Below are positions 10,748-22,166 of a stretch of DNA of 64,000 nucleotides, one piece after another. The position numbers and the translations under genes were made by a program. Position 1 is the stretch's first letter; the number at the start of each line of letters is the position of its first letter. The notes under the pieces are model-generated. The model was given only the letters and a program-made list of their open reading frames with translations, was not told where the DNA came from and made no database searches. Where the stretch lies: positions 46,566,605 through 46,630,604 of the forward strand of contig CM077643.1 of the NCBI GenBank assembly GCA_039707465.1, read 5' to 3'. This DNA comes from Rhabdophis nuchalis (lineage: Eukaryota > Chordata > Lepidosauria > Squamata > Natricidae).

Positions 10748-10955
10748 CCCTGAAAGAACAAGGCTTTAGGGTAGATTAAGACGTTAAAATATGGTGACCA
10801 GACGTCCCACTTTTGGCGGGACAGTCCCGAGTCGCAGCAATTTGTCCCGCGTCCCGCGCCGTTGTTAAAAAGTCCCAATTTATTGTAGGGAACTGCATTT
10901 CCCTGCATTTGTTGTAGGGAACTGCATTTCCCAAGATGACGCAGGTCCTCCAAAC

Positions 10956-12049
10956 CAGGGGTCCCCAACCCCCGGGCCGCGGACCGGTGCCGGTCCGTGG
11001 CTGGATGGGAGCCGGGCCGCAGGGCTAGAGAGGAGGAGGAGGGAGGAGGAGGCAGCCCCCTGAGCACAGCGCGCGGGAGAACGCAGGCACGGCTGTTCGT
11101 GCCGTTGGAGTGTGCCTCTTCCTCCACCCTCGTCGACGGAGGGATTCCTGGACGCCGCCGGACCGGCCACCGATTCCCTCCCCTGCTGGCATGCTGGCCA
11201 CTCATTTTCTTCCAGGAACTGCGGAGGCTCTGCGGGCTGGGGAGGGAACTGACGGGTTGCTCCGGCGGCGCACAGGAGTCCCTCCGTCGACGAGGGTGGA
11301 GGAAGAGCCCCCACCATCCTCCTGCATTCTCCCGTGCGCTCTGCCCAATGGGCTGCCCCCCTCCCTCCTCCTCCTCTCCAGCCCGGCTCCTATTCAGCCA
11401 CGGAGCCTGAACGAGCGAACGAGCGACCAAGCGTGGCAGGCGGGATGAGGAGGCTGGGGGCGGGACGACGGGACGACGATGACGACGACAGACACACATA
11501 GAGAGACAGAGGGAGGGAGGGAGAGAAAGATAGACAGAGACACAGAAGGAGTAATTGAATGAATGCAAGACAGACAGACACACGCACACACACACACACA
11601 CACACAGAGTGACAGAAATGGGCGGATGAAGGAGAGACACAAAGAGAGAAAGAGAGAAAAAAGTGGGATGAAGGAGAGACAGACAGAGAGAAAGAGACAG
11701 AAAGGAAAGAAAGAGACAGGAAAAGATACAGAAAGAGGGAAAGAGAAAAAGAAAGAGAAAGAAATAGAGAGAAAGGGAAAGAGAGAAAGAAAGAAATAGC
11801 GAGAGAAAAAAAGAGAGACAGAGACAAAGTAAGAGAAAGAAAGAGAGAGAGAGAAAGAAAGAAAGAACTTATGACCACAGTTGAGGCCAAAAGTTTGGTT
11901 GCTAACCAAGATCATTGTTAAGTGAGTTTCACATTTTCAAAGTTGGCCACGCCCACCCAGTCACATGACTGCTGAGCCCCTCAGCCGGTCCGCAGAATTT
12001 TCTTTAAAATGAAACCGGTCCCTGGTGAAAAAAAGGTTGGGGACCCCTG
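10956..12049. mobile_element. Composite hAT-type element, 1,094 bp, exact target duplication
   Basis: Ends CAGGGGTCCCCAACC and GGTTGGGGACCCCTG, flanked on both sides by CTCCAAAC (10948-10955 and 12050-12057). In order it holds a CpG-rich head with an inverted repeat (11114-11150 with 11273-11307), GA/CA-rich simple sequence (11461-11870), a piece of the ACTTATGACCAC element (about 11866-11960), and the tail TTTAAAATGAAACCGGTCCC. No transposase is present. The element at 28800-32403 has the same layout. Confidence 0.9.
11461..11870. repeat. GA/GAAA-rich simple sequence with (CA)n
   Basis: Purine-rich low-complexity DNA (GAGA, GAAAGAAA, GACAGACA) with a (CA)n run at about 11582-11606. It lies inside the composite hAT element. 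The long open frames on both strands are by-products of the composition. Confidence 0.85.
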
Positions 12050-12300
12050 CTCCAAACGCTGAATGCGCTTTTGGAATTTACTCCAGCGAGGCCCGGTAGC
12101 CGCCGGCGGGGGTGGCGGACGGGGGAAGCGGCGACTGCCGGGCCTCGCTGGAGGCCCTTCGGCTCTTCAGCAGGACTGCCCCCCCCCCCCAATGGTGTCC
12201 CGCTTAGCCAAATTACAAATCTGGTCACCTTACATTAAAAACAAACAAAACCAGAAGAAGGCAATGTCAAACTATGCATCTTTTGTTGCCAAGAAAATTG

Positions 12301-12690
12301 CAGGTAGTCCTCAACTTCTGACCATAATTGAGCCCCAAATTTCTGTTGCTAAGTGAGTTTTCAAGTGAATATTGCCCCATTTTATGACCTTTTTTGCCAC
12401 AGTTGTTAAGTGAATTACTATAGTTAAGTTAGTAACACAATTGGTAAGTGAATCTAGTTTTCCCATTGACTTTGCTTGTCAGAAGGTTGCAAAAGGTGAT
12501 CACCTGACCCTGGGACATTGTAGCTGTCATAAATATGAGTCAGTTGCCAAGTGTTCTGAATTTTGATCGCATGACCATGGGGATGCTGTAAGAATTGTAC
12601 TCGTGAAAAATGATCATAAGTCCCTTTTTTTGATGCCTTTGTAACTTTGAACGGTCATTAAATGAACTGTTATAAATTGAGGACCACCCG
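12301..12690. mobile_element. ACTTATGACC-type DNA transposon (MITE)
   Basis: Opens CAGGTAGTCCTCAACTTCTG and closes AAATTGAGGACCACCCG, an inverted pair. Interior motifs TTGAGCCCCAAATTTCTGTT, TGAATTTTGATCGCATGACC and GAACGGTCATTAAATGAAC are shared with 34632-34995. Family ends suggest a Tigger-like element, but a TA duplication is not evident. Confidence 0.7.
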
Positions 12691-12717
12691 TATATAGAAT
12701 CTGTGTTCCTCTACATC

Positions 12718-12838
12718 AGTGTTTCTTATTTCAGCAACTTTAAGATATGTGAATTTCAACTCCCAGAATTCCTCAACCAACTTCCTGGGGAGTTCTGGAA
12801 GTTGAAATCCACACATCTTAAGGTTGTTGAAACCTGAG
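12718..12838. mobile_element. Degraded palindromic MITE
   Basis: Opens CAGTGTTTCTTATTTCAGC and shows the palindromic core TCAACTCCCAGAATTCCTCA / AGTTCTGGAAGTTGAAATCC. Divergent copy of the 36868-37003 family. Confidence 0.7.
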
Positions 12839-13604
12839 GTTTATATCTGGTCTAGGTATTGCTTCCAATGCCAGAGATCCTTGTTTAAATAGCCAGGATT
12901 TAGCCAAATAGCCAAATATGAAGGATACTGGGAGTTGTCATTCAGTAATATATGGAGGGCAAATAAGATCTTCCCTCTGATAACACCTGCATCCTTCACG
13001 CTTCATTATATTATTTATAACATGAAACTCCAGTTAGATTCTCAGAGGTTCCATCTTTCAGTTGGATCCTGATGAATCTTTGCAAAAAGAACCAAAGATT
13101 TTTTTTAAATGCAGAAATAATGCTTGGTGAGAGAATGACGCTCACTACCCCTTTCCCCCCCATGATCTTCACCTTCATGGGATTGCATTTGTTGGACATC
13201 TCCAAGATTTTAATGATGTTTTTCTTGGAGGAGAAAGAAGCCGGATTGCACCCAATTCAGGAGGAATGAAAGCAGAGATATAGGAGTCCGGGGGGTGGGG
13301 GGGGTGGGGGGTGGGATGAGGGGAGGGGGACGATGACACAGAAGAATGACATTTCAGTGGGAAGGGAGGCCACTAACGGCTACCCCACCATTCAATTAAT
13401 CAATAGGCAATTTGCTTCTTTCAAATAAAAAGCCAGAAAGAATAGACTGGAGTGTCTGATTTCATTGGATTTCCATGGATTCTCAGCTTTAATTAAAAAG
13501 GAAAACAAAGGGAAGTTCGTACAGCCTTTGAGAAGAGTTTGAACCTGGGTAGAGGGAGTGAGCTGAGTAGAGAATTGGTTAGATGCTACTTTTATGCCCT
13601 GGAC

Positions 13605-14579
13605 CAGGGGTGTAAAACTTGATTTCACTGAGGGCCGCATCAGGGTTGTGTTTGTCCTCGGGGGCTGGGCTGGGGGTAGGTGGGTGGGTGTGGTCATCTT
13701 GATGTCACTCATATCAGGGGCGCCTGTAACGGCCCAAGTACTCTGACCGTGAAAATGGGCTCCTGAGCTCTGTTCTTGGCTACAAAAGCATGTTGGAAGA
13801 AATGTCCTTCTGGGTTCAGTTCCAAGTGGGGAAAAAGACATTGGAAGCGCGGAGGCTGTTTGGAAAGATGGTTTTAATGGCAGACAGGACCACGTGGCTT
13901 GAGCTCCTGACCAGAGAAGGGGGGATCACATGATTCAAGATGTTGGGTGAAGAAGAAAAAGAGATCGAGATGCTGAAAGACCCTGGTTTTATGCCCTCTC
14001 TGGCCTTTGATCTTGAGCTTGTCTTCTGATTGGTTGTCAAACTCCCATGGGACCATGCAGGGGCAACTCTGTAGGCTGTGTTTTGAGTCCAAGTTTGGTT
14101 GAGCATTGCTTCTTCCCAGGTGCCCTGTGGTGAGATGGGTAACGGGCTAATACTATCATGCCTTAATCTCATCACCCTGGAGCTGAAGGGGGGAGACCTC
14201 TGTTATATAGAATAGACCAGCTCAGGCCTTTTAATGGCCCATTGATTAAGGTGGGGGCTATTAAGACTGAGTCTGCTTCCTGCCTAAAAACACGTCCCTC
14301 CATTTCTGATCCAGGGAAATATAATATTCTTCCTTTTCAATATTTCCCAGGATATTTCATTTTTCTAGGAGAGGGGTGGGTTTTATCTTCCTACAAGCAT
14401 CTTGCAACCCTCTGCCAGTGAAAATGGAGCTCAGGAGGGCCATATGCAGCCCTCGCGAACTCCCGTTTCCACTGGTAGAGGCACTGCGGACCAGTCCTTC
14501 ACTGTTTTCAGGGTGGCCCCACAGGCCAGATCTAAGTGCCCCGGGGGCCGGATCCGGAGCCTTGAGTCTGACACCCTTG
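13605..14579. mobile_element. hAT-type element, GTGTCAAACTC family, with inserted DNA
   Basis: Opens CAGGGGTGTAAAACTTGATT and closes GAGTCTGACACCCTTG, with exact flanks CCCTGGAC (13597-13604, 14580-14587). The ends have the family's GAGGGCCGCATCAGGGTT and GGCCAGATCTAAG stretches. Roughly 13840-14350 does not belong to the family as seen at 49765-50228 and looks like a later insertion of unknown type. Confidence 0.8.
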
Positions 14580-14879
14580 CCCTGGACTATTTCACTGTGA
14601 AATGAGTATATAAGTCTTTAACATGAAAGTTACAAAATCTTAGATCGACTTGATGGTGGGAATGGTCACCCAGAGAGATGGTGGGCTCTTTATTCCTACT
14701 GGGTATATTCAACTATCTTGTCTGAGATAATTCAGCCAGTCAGTTTTCTTGCACTGAGCAGGGGATTAAACTTGATGACCTAAATGGCCTCTTCCAACTT
14801 GGGGTGATTGTGAGAGAGCTTGTATCTGAATTTTTGTTCTGAGTTGGGTGGGTGAGGGGTTCAGTTGGGTGAGGTGGGT

Positions 14880-15470
14880 GAGGTGGCCTCTACCAACTCT
14901 ATGATAAATAACATTATTAATGTCATAGAAGTATTTTTTTTAGTAAACAAGGGGTTACTAAAGTGGCAGCCACCACTGCTAGTCTCCATAGGACAACAGA
15001 CAATCATGGGGATGGTGTGGATGATATAAATGCCTTTTGGGAAGATGCATTATGACAATCCAATACATCTGCCATCCAGATGTCTTGCTCTCATCTCTTC
15101 AGTTTTTGCAATTGTTTTGGAGGAGCTTGGGGAAGGAAAAGGCTACACGAGGACAAGGCAATCAAAACTCCTGCAGAAATGCTACTTTTCAGTCAACAAA
15201 TAACCAGGATCGAGACAGTAGAGCGTTTATTTTGACTTTATATATTTGATGTGTGGGGTAGGCTATCCGGGGCTGTTTTTGGTTTCCAGTTTCCAACGAC
15301 AGCATAACTGACCCAAGGAATTGTTTTCTTCTGATCACTTTAAAATGGCATTCAGCTGGAAATAGAATTAGTAGGTGAGGATTAAAGAAAAGGTCCGTCC
15401 CCCCCCCCCCCCTGGAGTTGTTTCTGCTTTCTGCAAAACAAAAATGGAAGCCCATCAGAATCTTTCAGAG
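14880..15470. other. Intronic DNA without recognised feature
   Basis: No exon, RNA gene or clear transposon is seen, only a short poly-C run near 15400. Confidence 0.35.
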
Positions 15471-15477
15471 ATGCAAT

Positions 15478-15935
15478 TGGTGGGGATGTGATGACGCAGA
15501 GGCTTAATGACGCTGGAACCGCCAGCCAGGAATGATGTGCACTCTGGCAGTTCAAGACCAGCTCCATGAGATAGAATGAGTACCCGTCACTCAATCCATA
15601 GCTCCCGCCCTACCCAGCAATTCAAAAGCAGGCAATATTGCAAATAGATAAATGGTTGTCACTTCATTGGGGGAGAAAAACCTAGCTGCATTTATGCAGA
15701 GAGCAGAAGCCAGTGCTGGATCTGGCCAGACGCGAAACATTGCCACATGAGGAGATTGGTGGCGGACCCTGGAAGAGCTAACAACCCAAGGACTACTAGC
15801 TAATTGGTGTAAAGCTAGTACACCCGATGTGGTGCACCGAGAATAAGTGCACAAGCGCCAAATGGAATGACTAGCAATGTAAGCTGTCAGGACTGCGTTG
15901 TGTCTAGCATATGCCATACTCTAAATAAATAAATA
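15478..15935 (+). mobile_element. Possible SINE or LINE-derived repeat
   Basis: The block starts GGGGATGTGATGACGCAGAGG and ends in an A-rich AAATAAATAAATAG tail, the shape of a retroposed element. The head weakly resembles a tRNA-derived SINE. Family not identified. Confidence 0.35.
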
Positions 15936-15939
15936 GTAA

Positions 15940-17130
15940 GAGATACAATTAAAAATCCTGCTCCATTAAAAAAAGAGAGGTAAAAATCCCATTTCTCAAT
16001 TTCTTGGGACTTTGCTATGCAGTTTTCATGCAGTTTTGCCATAACCTTCTTTTGGGCTGTTTTTTTTCCCCTTAACATAATCAATAGCCCTGAAATCCTT
16101 AAATTACATTTTTCAACCTTGACCTCTTTAAGGTGTGTAGATTTCAACTTCCAGAATTACCCAGCCAACTTCTTTGTTCAGTGGGGCAAATTAGGAAAAC
16201 ACAGAAACAATGCCTTGTCTGTTGAGCCTAGCAAACGAAGCACTAAATTATGGATTTTGGATTTTTTAAAAGGAACAGGTGGAACTAATTAGTTTAGTAC
16301 ACAGCCATTATATAATGATGATGAATACATACTCTCACAAAATCTTTAGTAAGTTTCTCTCATTTAAATACTAAGTTTTGCTAATATATTATGGTAACAT
16401 AAATGTAATTAATAGTGCCTTTGTACCATCAGACATATAATTACTTCTGGCTTCCTGTTTAGCAATTACTGCAACAAATTCATTCCGAAGCACTCAAGTC
16501 TGGAACAAATTTTGATTTTTTAAAGCATTATAATATAGTGTAGATGACTTGGAAGAGGTTCAAAGGCCATGATGAAACTGTTTCCCCAACTGAAAAATTA
16601 GTTCTGTTAAAAAAGCTTGATAGAATTGGGTGCCTTTAACATGAAATAGAAGAGAGTAAGGAGTGGGGGACAGATATGATAATTCACCCCAAATACTTGG
16701 AGGGATGTCATGGAAAAAGGGAGAAATGGTAGAATTAATTGGGTTCAGAAAAATCACAGAATGATTTAGCCCCCGAGCCCAGCTCCTGCTTACTCCTGGA
16801 AAGATATAGTTAGGAAAGCAATGAGCAATCAGAAGGGTGATTGTAGGCTCCCTTCACTGGAGGTGGTCAAGATATCTCAGGGATGTTTTACCTGCACAGA
16901 ATACAGGATTGGCTTCAGTAGCCTAAACTGATTGATTGATGGATTGAATGATTACGTGCCATCACGTTAGTGTTGTCACTTAGGAATTACATAGATAGAT
17001 TTTCCCTCACTGGATCCTTCAGGTTTTCCAATGGTGCCATTCACTTTTCTGGTAATCATCCTCTTCTCTTTCCTTCCACCTTTTCCACAATGTGTCCACA
17101 AGTTGGTCATTTGAGCCTGGACATTTTTGC
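15940..17130. other. Intronic DNA, one MITE half only
   Basis: Mostly unique AT-rich sequence. At about 16118-16175 a piece TTTCAACCTTGACCTCTTTA with TTCAACTTCCAGAATTACCC is half of a palindromic MITE. Nothing else recognised. Confidence 0.4.
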
Positions 17131-17134
17131 CTTG

Positions 17135-17795
17135 AGTAAGAGCTCTCTACATGGGGCTTCCCTTGAGGTGCACCCGAAAGCTACAGCTAGTCCAAAACGC
17201 AGCCGCGTGGGTGATTATGGGGGCCACTAGATGCTCCCACATAACACCGATCCTGCGCGAGCTGCACTGGCTTCCTGTGGCCTTTCGGGTGCGCTTCAAG
17301 GTTTTGACGACCATCTTTAAAGTGCTCCATGGCTCAGGGCCTAGTTACATGCGAGACCGCCTCCTGCCACATACATCCCTTAGACCGATACGCTCCCACA
17401 GGGAGGGCCTTCTCAGGGTGCCGTCGGCCGGACAATGCCGACTGGCGACACCCAGGGGAAGAGCCTTCTCTATGGCGGGCCCAGCCCTTTGGAATGACCT
17501 ACCCCCTGAATTACGTACCATCACCGACCTCCGCCTCTTCCGCCAATGTCTAAAGACATATTTGTTCCAACAAGCCGGCCTAGCCTAACCTCCCGTGGGG
17601 ACTTTTAGGAAGTTTTTAAATTGGGTATTTTAAATTTGGTTTTAGTATAGGATGGGAATGTTTAATATTTATTTTAAATTATATATTTATCTTTGTATTT
17701 GTGTGTTTTTAAATTTCCTGTACGCCGCCCTGGGTCCTCTGTGGAGAAGGGCGGGATATAAATTTAAATAAAATAAATAAAAAAATAAAAAACTC
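17135..17795 (+). mobile_element. L2/CR1-clade LINE, 3' end with open C-terminal RT frame
   Basis: The frame at 17151-17588 (145 codons) encodes the C-terminal reverse-transcriptase region of a non-LTR element, with LRELHWLPVAFRVRFKVLTT, FKVLHGSGPSYMRDRLLPH and GRAFSMAGPALWNDLPPEL. It is followed by a UTR ending GCCGCCCTGGGTCC..GGGCGGGATATAAATTT and an AATAAAATAAATAA tail. The copy is 5'-truncated, and the remaining frame has no stop. Confidence 0.85.
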
Positions 17796-18028
17796 TGGGT
17801 TGATTTGCTTGATGATTGATTGTTTTTTTTGGTTAGATGGCCCAACTGGCCTCTGTTGATACTAAGATTGTAGAACTCCAGACAGAAGCATTCTCAGCAA
17901 ATGTCTATCCAGTCTTAGTTTGAGCAAATCTAAGAAAGGATGTCCCATTTGCTTGCCATATCTTCAGTTATGTTGTCTCACTACTGATACCATGTTTCTC
18001 CTGATACCCAGGAGTCAGCCTCTATCTC

Positions 18029-18780
18029 AATACAATACAATAGAAGAGTTGGAAGGGACCTTGGAGGTCTTCTAGTCCAACCCCCTGCCTAGGCAGGAAG
18101 CCCTATACCGTTTCAGACAAATGGCTATCCAACATCTTCTTAAAGATTTGCAGTGTTGGGGCATTCACAACTTCTGGAGGCAAGCTGTTCCACTGATGAA
18201 TTGTTCTAATGCCGGTTGGCGACCCCCAGGGGAAGGGCCTTCTCTGTGGCGGGCCCAGCCCTCTGGAACGACCTTCCCCCTGAACTCCGGACCATCATGT
18301 ACCTCCGCCTCTTCCGCCAGCGGTTGAAGACGCACCTATTCCATCAAGCCGGCCTGGCCTAGCCCTCGGGCCCATTTTATATAGACTGTGTTCCAAATTG
18401 GTTGAGGTTTTTAATTAGTGGGATTTGTATTAAATTTTTAGCACAGGGCTTCCTAAATTTAATTAGCTTTTATTGTGATGTATTTTGTATGATGTGTTTA
18501 TTTATTTTTATACTCGTTTTTAACTTCCTGTGCACCGCCCTGAGTCCCTTCGGGGAGATAGGTTGCGGTTTATAAATCAAATAAATCTAAATCTAACTGT
18601 CAGGAAATTTCTCCTCAGTTCTAAGTTGCTTCTCTCCTTGATTAGTTTCCACCCATTGCTTCTTGTTCTACCCTCAGGTGCCTTGGAGAATAGCCTGATT
18701 CCCTCTTCTTTGTGGTAGCCCCTGAGATATTGGAACACTGCTATCATGTCTCCCCTGGTCCTTCTTTTCGTTAAACTAGA
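18029..18780 (-). mobile_element. CR1-type LINE split by an L2-type insertion
   Basis: Two minus-strand CR1 pieces, 18029-18209 and 18597-18780, are continuous once the 18210-18591 insert is removed. They have the (TATTG)n tail, the GTTGTGAATGCCCCAAC segment and the CAGGAAATTTCTCCTCAG segment in correct order. Confidence 0.85.
18210..18591 (+). mobile_element. L2/CR1-clade LINE inserted into CR1
   Basis: A short 3' fragment encoding WRPPGEGPSLWRAQPSGTT in the shifted frame and ending CACCGCCCTGAGTCCCTTCG with an A-rich AAATAAATC tail. The bases TCTAA on both sides (18205-18209, 18592-18596) look like a short target duplication. Confidence 0.8.
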
Positions 18781-19282
18781 CGTAGATCTCAAGACCATTC
18801 GTCTGTGCCCTGAAAAAAATATTTACTTGTCAGGTCTCTGTTGCAAAGCACTGAGTTGTCAAAAAGAATTAGTTGCCTATCTAAATAATGACACTGGCTT
18901 CCTTTGGCCAATTTCTTTTTTAATTTAGGCATCTTAGCCCAAGAAATATTTTCTACAGTGGAGTTCATAGAGTTGGGTCCTTCATGGAGAAGGGTGGGAT
19001 ATAAATTTAATTTTTAAAAAAAAATTAATTAAAAAAAAAGGTAATAGAGCCCAAGAATTAATAAATCCTTTTCCTTTTCTTAAATCTACTTTTTCTTTTC
19101 TTCACTTGCAATAAGCATAGTTGTAGTTCATTATACACCATTATCCTTTTGCATATTAGTGACTACCTTCCGTTGTTATTACACATTGCTGGGAAAGAGC
19201 CCATTAACATTATTCCTTGTTTAAAAGCACATGGATTTCTTTAAATTAAGATATGGCATGAATGAAGGCAGATATGCATGTC

Positions 19283-19488
19283 CCAGAATGATGTTGCAAG
19301 ATCCTATCTGGGTCGGTCACGAGGACCAGACGTTTAGTCTTCTGAGCTTTTTGATTTGCTCTGCAGCCCATCTTCAGGGGACTTGAAGGAGACTCTCTAG
19401 CAGAGTCTGCAAAACTACGAAAGACTAAATGTCTGATCCTGGTGACCAAACCAGATTGGATTCTGTAAGTTGTGGCATCATTATGGCT
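19283..19488. mobile_element. Fold-back element, unknown family
   Basis: The left arm runs from ATGATGTTGCAAGATCC through GGACCAGACGTTTAGTCTT. The right arm runs from AAGACTAAATGTCTGATCC to TGTGGCATCATTATGG. They are imperfect reverse complements of about 60 bp separated by 80 bp. No coding content. Confidence 0.55.
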
Positions 19489-19737
19489 TTTTTTTTTGCA
19501 TCTATCTGAGGAATATTAGAAATTCAGAACATTAGAGTAGCTGGTACTCCTGACTGAGTAGCGGTTCTGAGGTAAAGACAGCTTTACCTCAGAACTTTTA
19601 TGGCATGGCCAGTATGACAGAGAATAATGTTCTTCAGTATGATGGGTTTTTTTAAAAAAAAAATCCAGTTCCTATCACTAGTATGGCAGTGTCAAAGGAT
19701 TATGGGACCTTTAGTTCCATAATACAAGGATATACTT

Positions 19738-19817
19738 GGGGATAGCATGCTGGCTGGGGAATTCTGGGCATTGGAGCCCACACTTCTTAAAATTGCCAAG
19801 CTTGAAAAACACCAGTG
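19738..19817. mobile_element. Half of a palindromic MITE
   Basis: GCTGGCTGGGGAATTCTGGG followed by ATTGCCAAGCTTGAAAAACA corresponds to the right arm of the hairpin MITE family. The left arm is missing. Confidence 0.6.
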
Positions 19818-20100
19818 TAGAGGCTGAGGTACCAGATTAGAAACCCAGGAAGGGTGAGTTCTAATCCTCCCCTAGGCATGAAAGCCAATTGGATCACTTT
19901 GGGCCAGGTCTCTCTTTGAGCCCAGCTCATCGCATGGCTGTTGTCAGGGGGAAAATAGAAGTCAGGGACAATAGGTATGTATATGAGGACCCAGATTGTT
20001 GGGGGCAATGTGCTGACTCTGTAAAGCGCTTAGAGAGGGCTGTAAAAGCACGATGAAGCGGTATATAAGTCCAAGCGCTATGGCTATGTTGCCTTCAGTT
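19818..20100 (+). mobile_element. Chimeric tRNA-derived SINE
   Basis: The first part (to about 19965) matches the SINE head seen at 45018 (GTTCTAATCC.., GGGCCAGGTCTCTC). From about 19985 the sequence changes to the tail of the other SINE family (ATGAGGACCCAGATTGTTGG, GAAGCGGTATATAAGTCC, as at 2442-2680). It may be one mosaic element or an insertion at a shared site. Confidence 0.6.
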
Positions 20101-20423
20101 GACCAAAAATAATTAAGTAAATCATAAGAGAAAGGAACAAGGGTCTGTTGAAATACAGACAAGCTGACACTGCATGAAAGGCATAGGTAGGGTGTGTAGG
20201 ATGTGATGTATAAGTTACTCTGAACAAAAGAGAATGTATACGAAAGAGTGTGTGTGGAGAGAAAATATATCGATAATATATCTATAATTTTATAAAAGTT
20301 GCCATTTTCTCTAAATACATTCCTATCCTCTGTAAATTTGGTATCATATTACTCAGATACTCCCTAAATCAAGGATATAATCTACCCTGTTTGGGCTGCT
20401 GCTTCTCATCTGTCCATTCACAC

Positions 20424-20665
20424 CAGTGGTGGATTCCTACCGGTTCAGACTGGTTCAGCTGAACCGGTAGTGGTTTGGCGGCGTGGGTCACTGGAACCGG
20501 CAACGACCCAGGCCTGCCCTGAACCAGTTCTCTGGGCATTGCCATAGGTGCTGCCATCTTGTTTTTTGCTTCTGCAATTGTTATTGCACTGCGCATGTGC
20601 GCACAGCATGCACGCGGTGCCCCCACGAGCGAATCGGCAGTAGTGACTGCTGGAACGCACCCCTG
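20424..20665 (+). mobile_element. hAT-type MITE, GGTGGGTTCC family, exact target duplication
   Basis: Opens CAGTGGTGGATTCCTACCGG and closes GGAACGCACCCCTG. The identical octamer ATTCACAC flanks it (20416-20423, 20666-20673). The 8-bp size assigns the family to hAT. Confidence 0.9.
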
Positions 20666-20673
20666 ATTCACAC

Positions 20674-21540
20674 ACTCTGCATCCCCTTCCTTTGATTTGA
20701 CAAAGCTGCAGTTCAGGAGCAATGTTAACCCAGTTTCCCGCTAGGCAAGATTCACGCTGAGTGTCCATGGGGCCAGTCCAGATGGAGAAGGATGAAGAGA
20801 TGGAGAAGGATGAGGAGCAAACACCAGCTGTTTGCTTGATTTAGATACCTCTGCAGTAAGCTAATACATATGTGTCTTCCTATACAAGTCCTGAGGTCTC
20901 CTCCTTCTCCTGCTTAGCTGAAAATAAGCTTTGAGTCCTTGTACTTCCCGACAGCTCTGGCCACTTCGGTTTCCAAAAGGCTTTGTGAGTTGAAGGGAAA
21001 TCATGCAGTTAGCTGGACTGATCAACAGACTTAGCAATCTTAAAAAATGTAATTGTTTGTTTCGCTTCACCTGTCACAGTAAGGAACCCAAGGGCCTCTA
21101 CTTCAAAATAGAACGACTACAAAACTTAGCATAAGGCCAACTGGGGACATCACAGCACAGCTGCGCTTCTTTCCCAGAAAGCATCCTGGGGAGCAAATAA
21201 CCTGCCTGGAAAAGTGTGCATAGCCCTTATCACCAGTCCAGGATGTGAAGGCTGTGACAGCTTGCCCCTGCTGCCCCCGTCTTCATCCCAGGCCAGAAGG
21301 ACTTGAAAGGGGAGGTCTATGCATTGGCTAAAGCAGCTCCATATTAGCTATTGGGAAGATGGCCCTGAGGAGTGGGAGGTGGAGGGGTGAGACAAATCCA
21401 CCAAAGGCTCCATGTTAGCCAGTGGATAGGTTGGGTCAATTAAGTCATTCTTCTAAGGAATTTTATGTTTTATATTGCATGGTAAATGCACTATTCTGTT
21501 TCCAAATCATGTTTTCTGCACACAAAGTTTATTTTTTTCT
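20674..21540. other. Intronic DNA without recognised feature
   Basis: No repeat, exon or RNA gene is recognised. Confidence 0.35.
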
Positions 21541-21554
21541 AAAGTACATTGTTT

Positions 21555-22166
21555 CTTCCCTTCCCTTCCCTTCCCTTCCCTTCCCTTCCCTTCCCTTCCC
21601 TTCCCTTCCCCTCCCCTCCCCTCCCCTCCCCTCCCCTCCCCCTTCCCCTTCAACTTCCCCTTCCCCTTCCCCTTTCCTTCCCTTCCCTTCCCCTTCCCCT
21701 TCCCCTTCCCTTCCCTTCCCTTCCCCTTCCCCTTCCCCTTCCCCTTCCCTTCCCTTCCCTTCCCTTCCCCTTCCCCTTCCCTTCCCTTCCCCTTCCCCTT
21801 CCCCTTCCCTTCCCTTCCCCTTCCCCTTCCCTTCCCTTCCCTTCCCCTCCCCTCCCCTCCCCTTCCCCTTCCCCTTCCCCTTCCCCTCCCCTTCCCCTTC
21901 CCTTCCCCTTCCCCTTCCCCTTCCCCTTCCCCTTCCCTTCCCCTTCCCTTCCCTTCCCTTCCCTTCCCTTCCCTTCCTTTCCCTTCCCTTCCCTTCCCTT
22001 CCCTTCCCTTCCCTTCCCCTTCCCCTTCCCCTTCCCCTTTCCCTTCCCTTCCCTTCCCTTCCCTTCCTTTCCTTTCCTTTCCTTTCCTTTCCTTTCCTTT
22101 CCTTTCCTTTCCTTTCCTTTCCTTTCCCTTCCTTTCCTTTCCTTTCCCTTCCTTTCCTTTCCTTTT
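21555..22166. repeat. Long TTCCC/TTCCCC pentamer-type array, about 610 bp
   Basis: Pure pyrimidine on the plus strand made of TTCCC, CTCCC, TTCCCC and, at the right end, TTTCC units in blocks. Open frames of more than 200 codons in several frames are composition effects (repeats of PSLPF, FPFPS or GKERK). The block pattern suggests expansion in stages. Confidence 0.97.

Larger units (their letters stand above)
10793..12229. mobile_element. Outer DNA transposon interrupted by a second hAT element
   Basis: GGTGACCAGACGTCCC at the left faces GTGTCCCGC...ATCTGGTCACC at the right, so an older element with these inverted ends contains the 10956-12049 insertion. Its own sequence is 10793-10955 and 12050-12229. 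Inside, TTTGTAGGGAACTGCATTTCCC is partly duplicated. The target duplication is not clear. Confidence 0.65.

Noticed and set aside
10588..11915. Long minus-strand frames (up to 350 codons)
   Set aside because: They span MITE ends, an inverted repeat and GA-rich simple sequence. Composition explains them.
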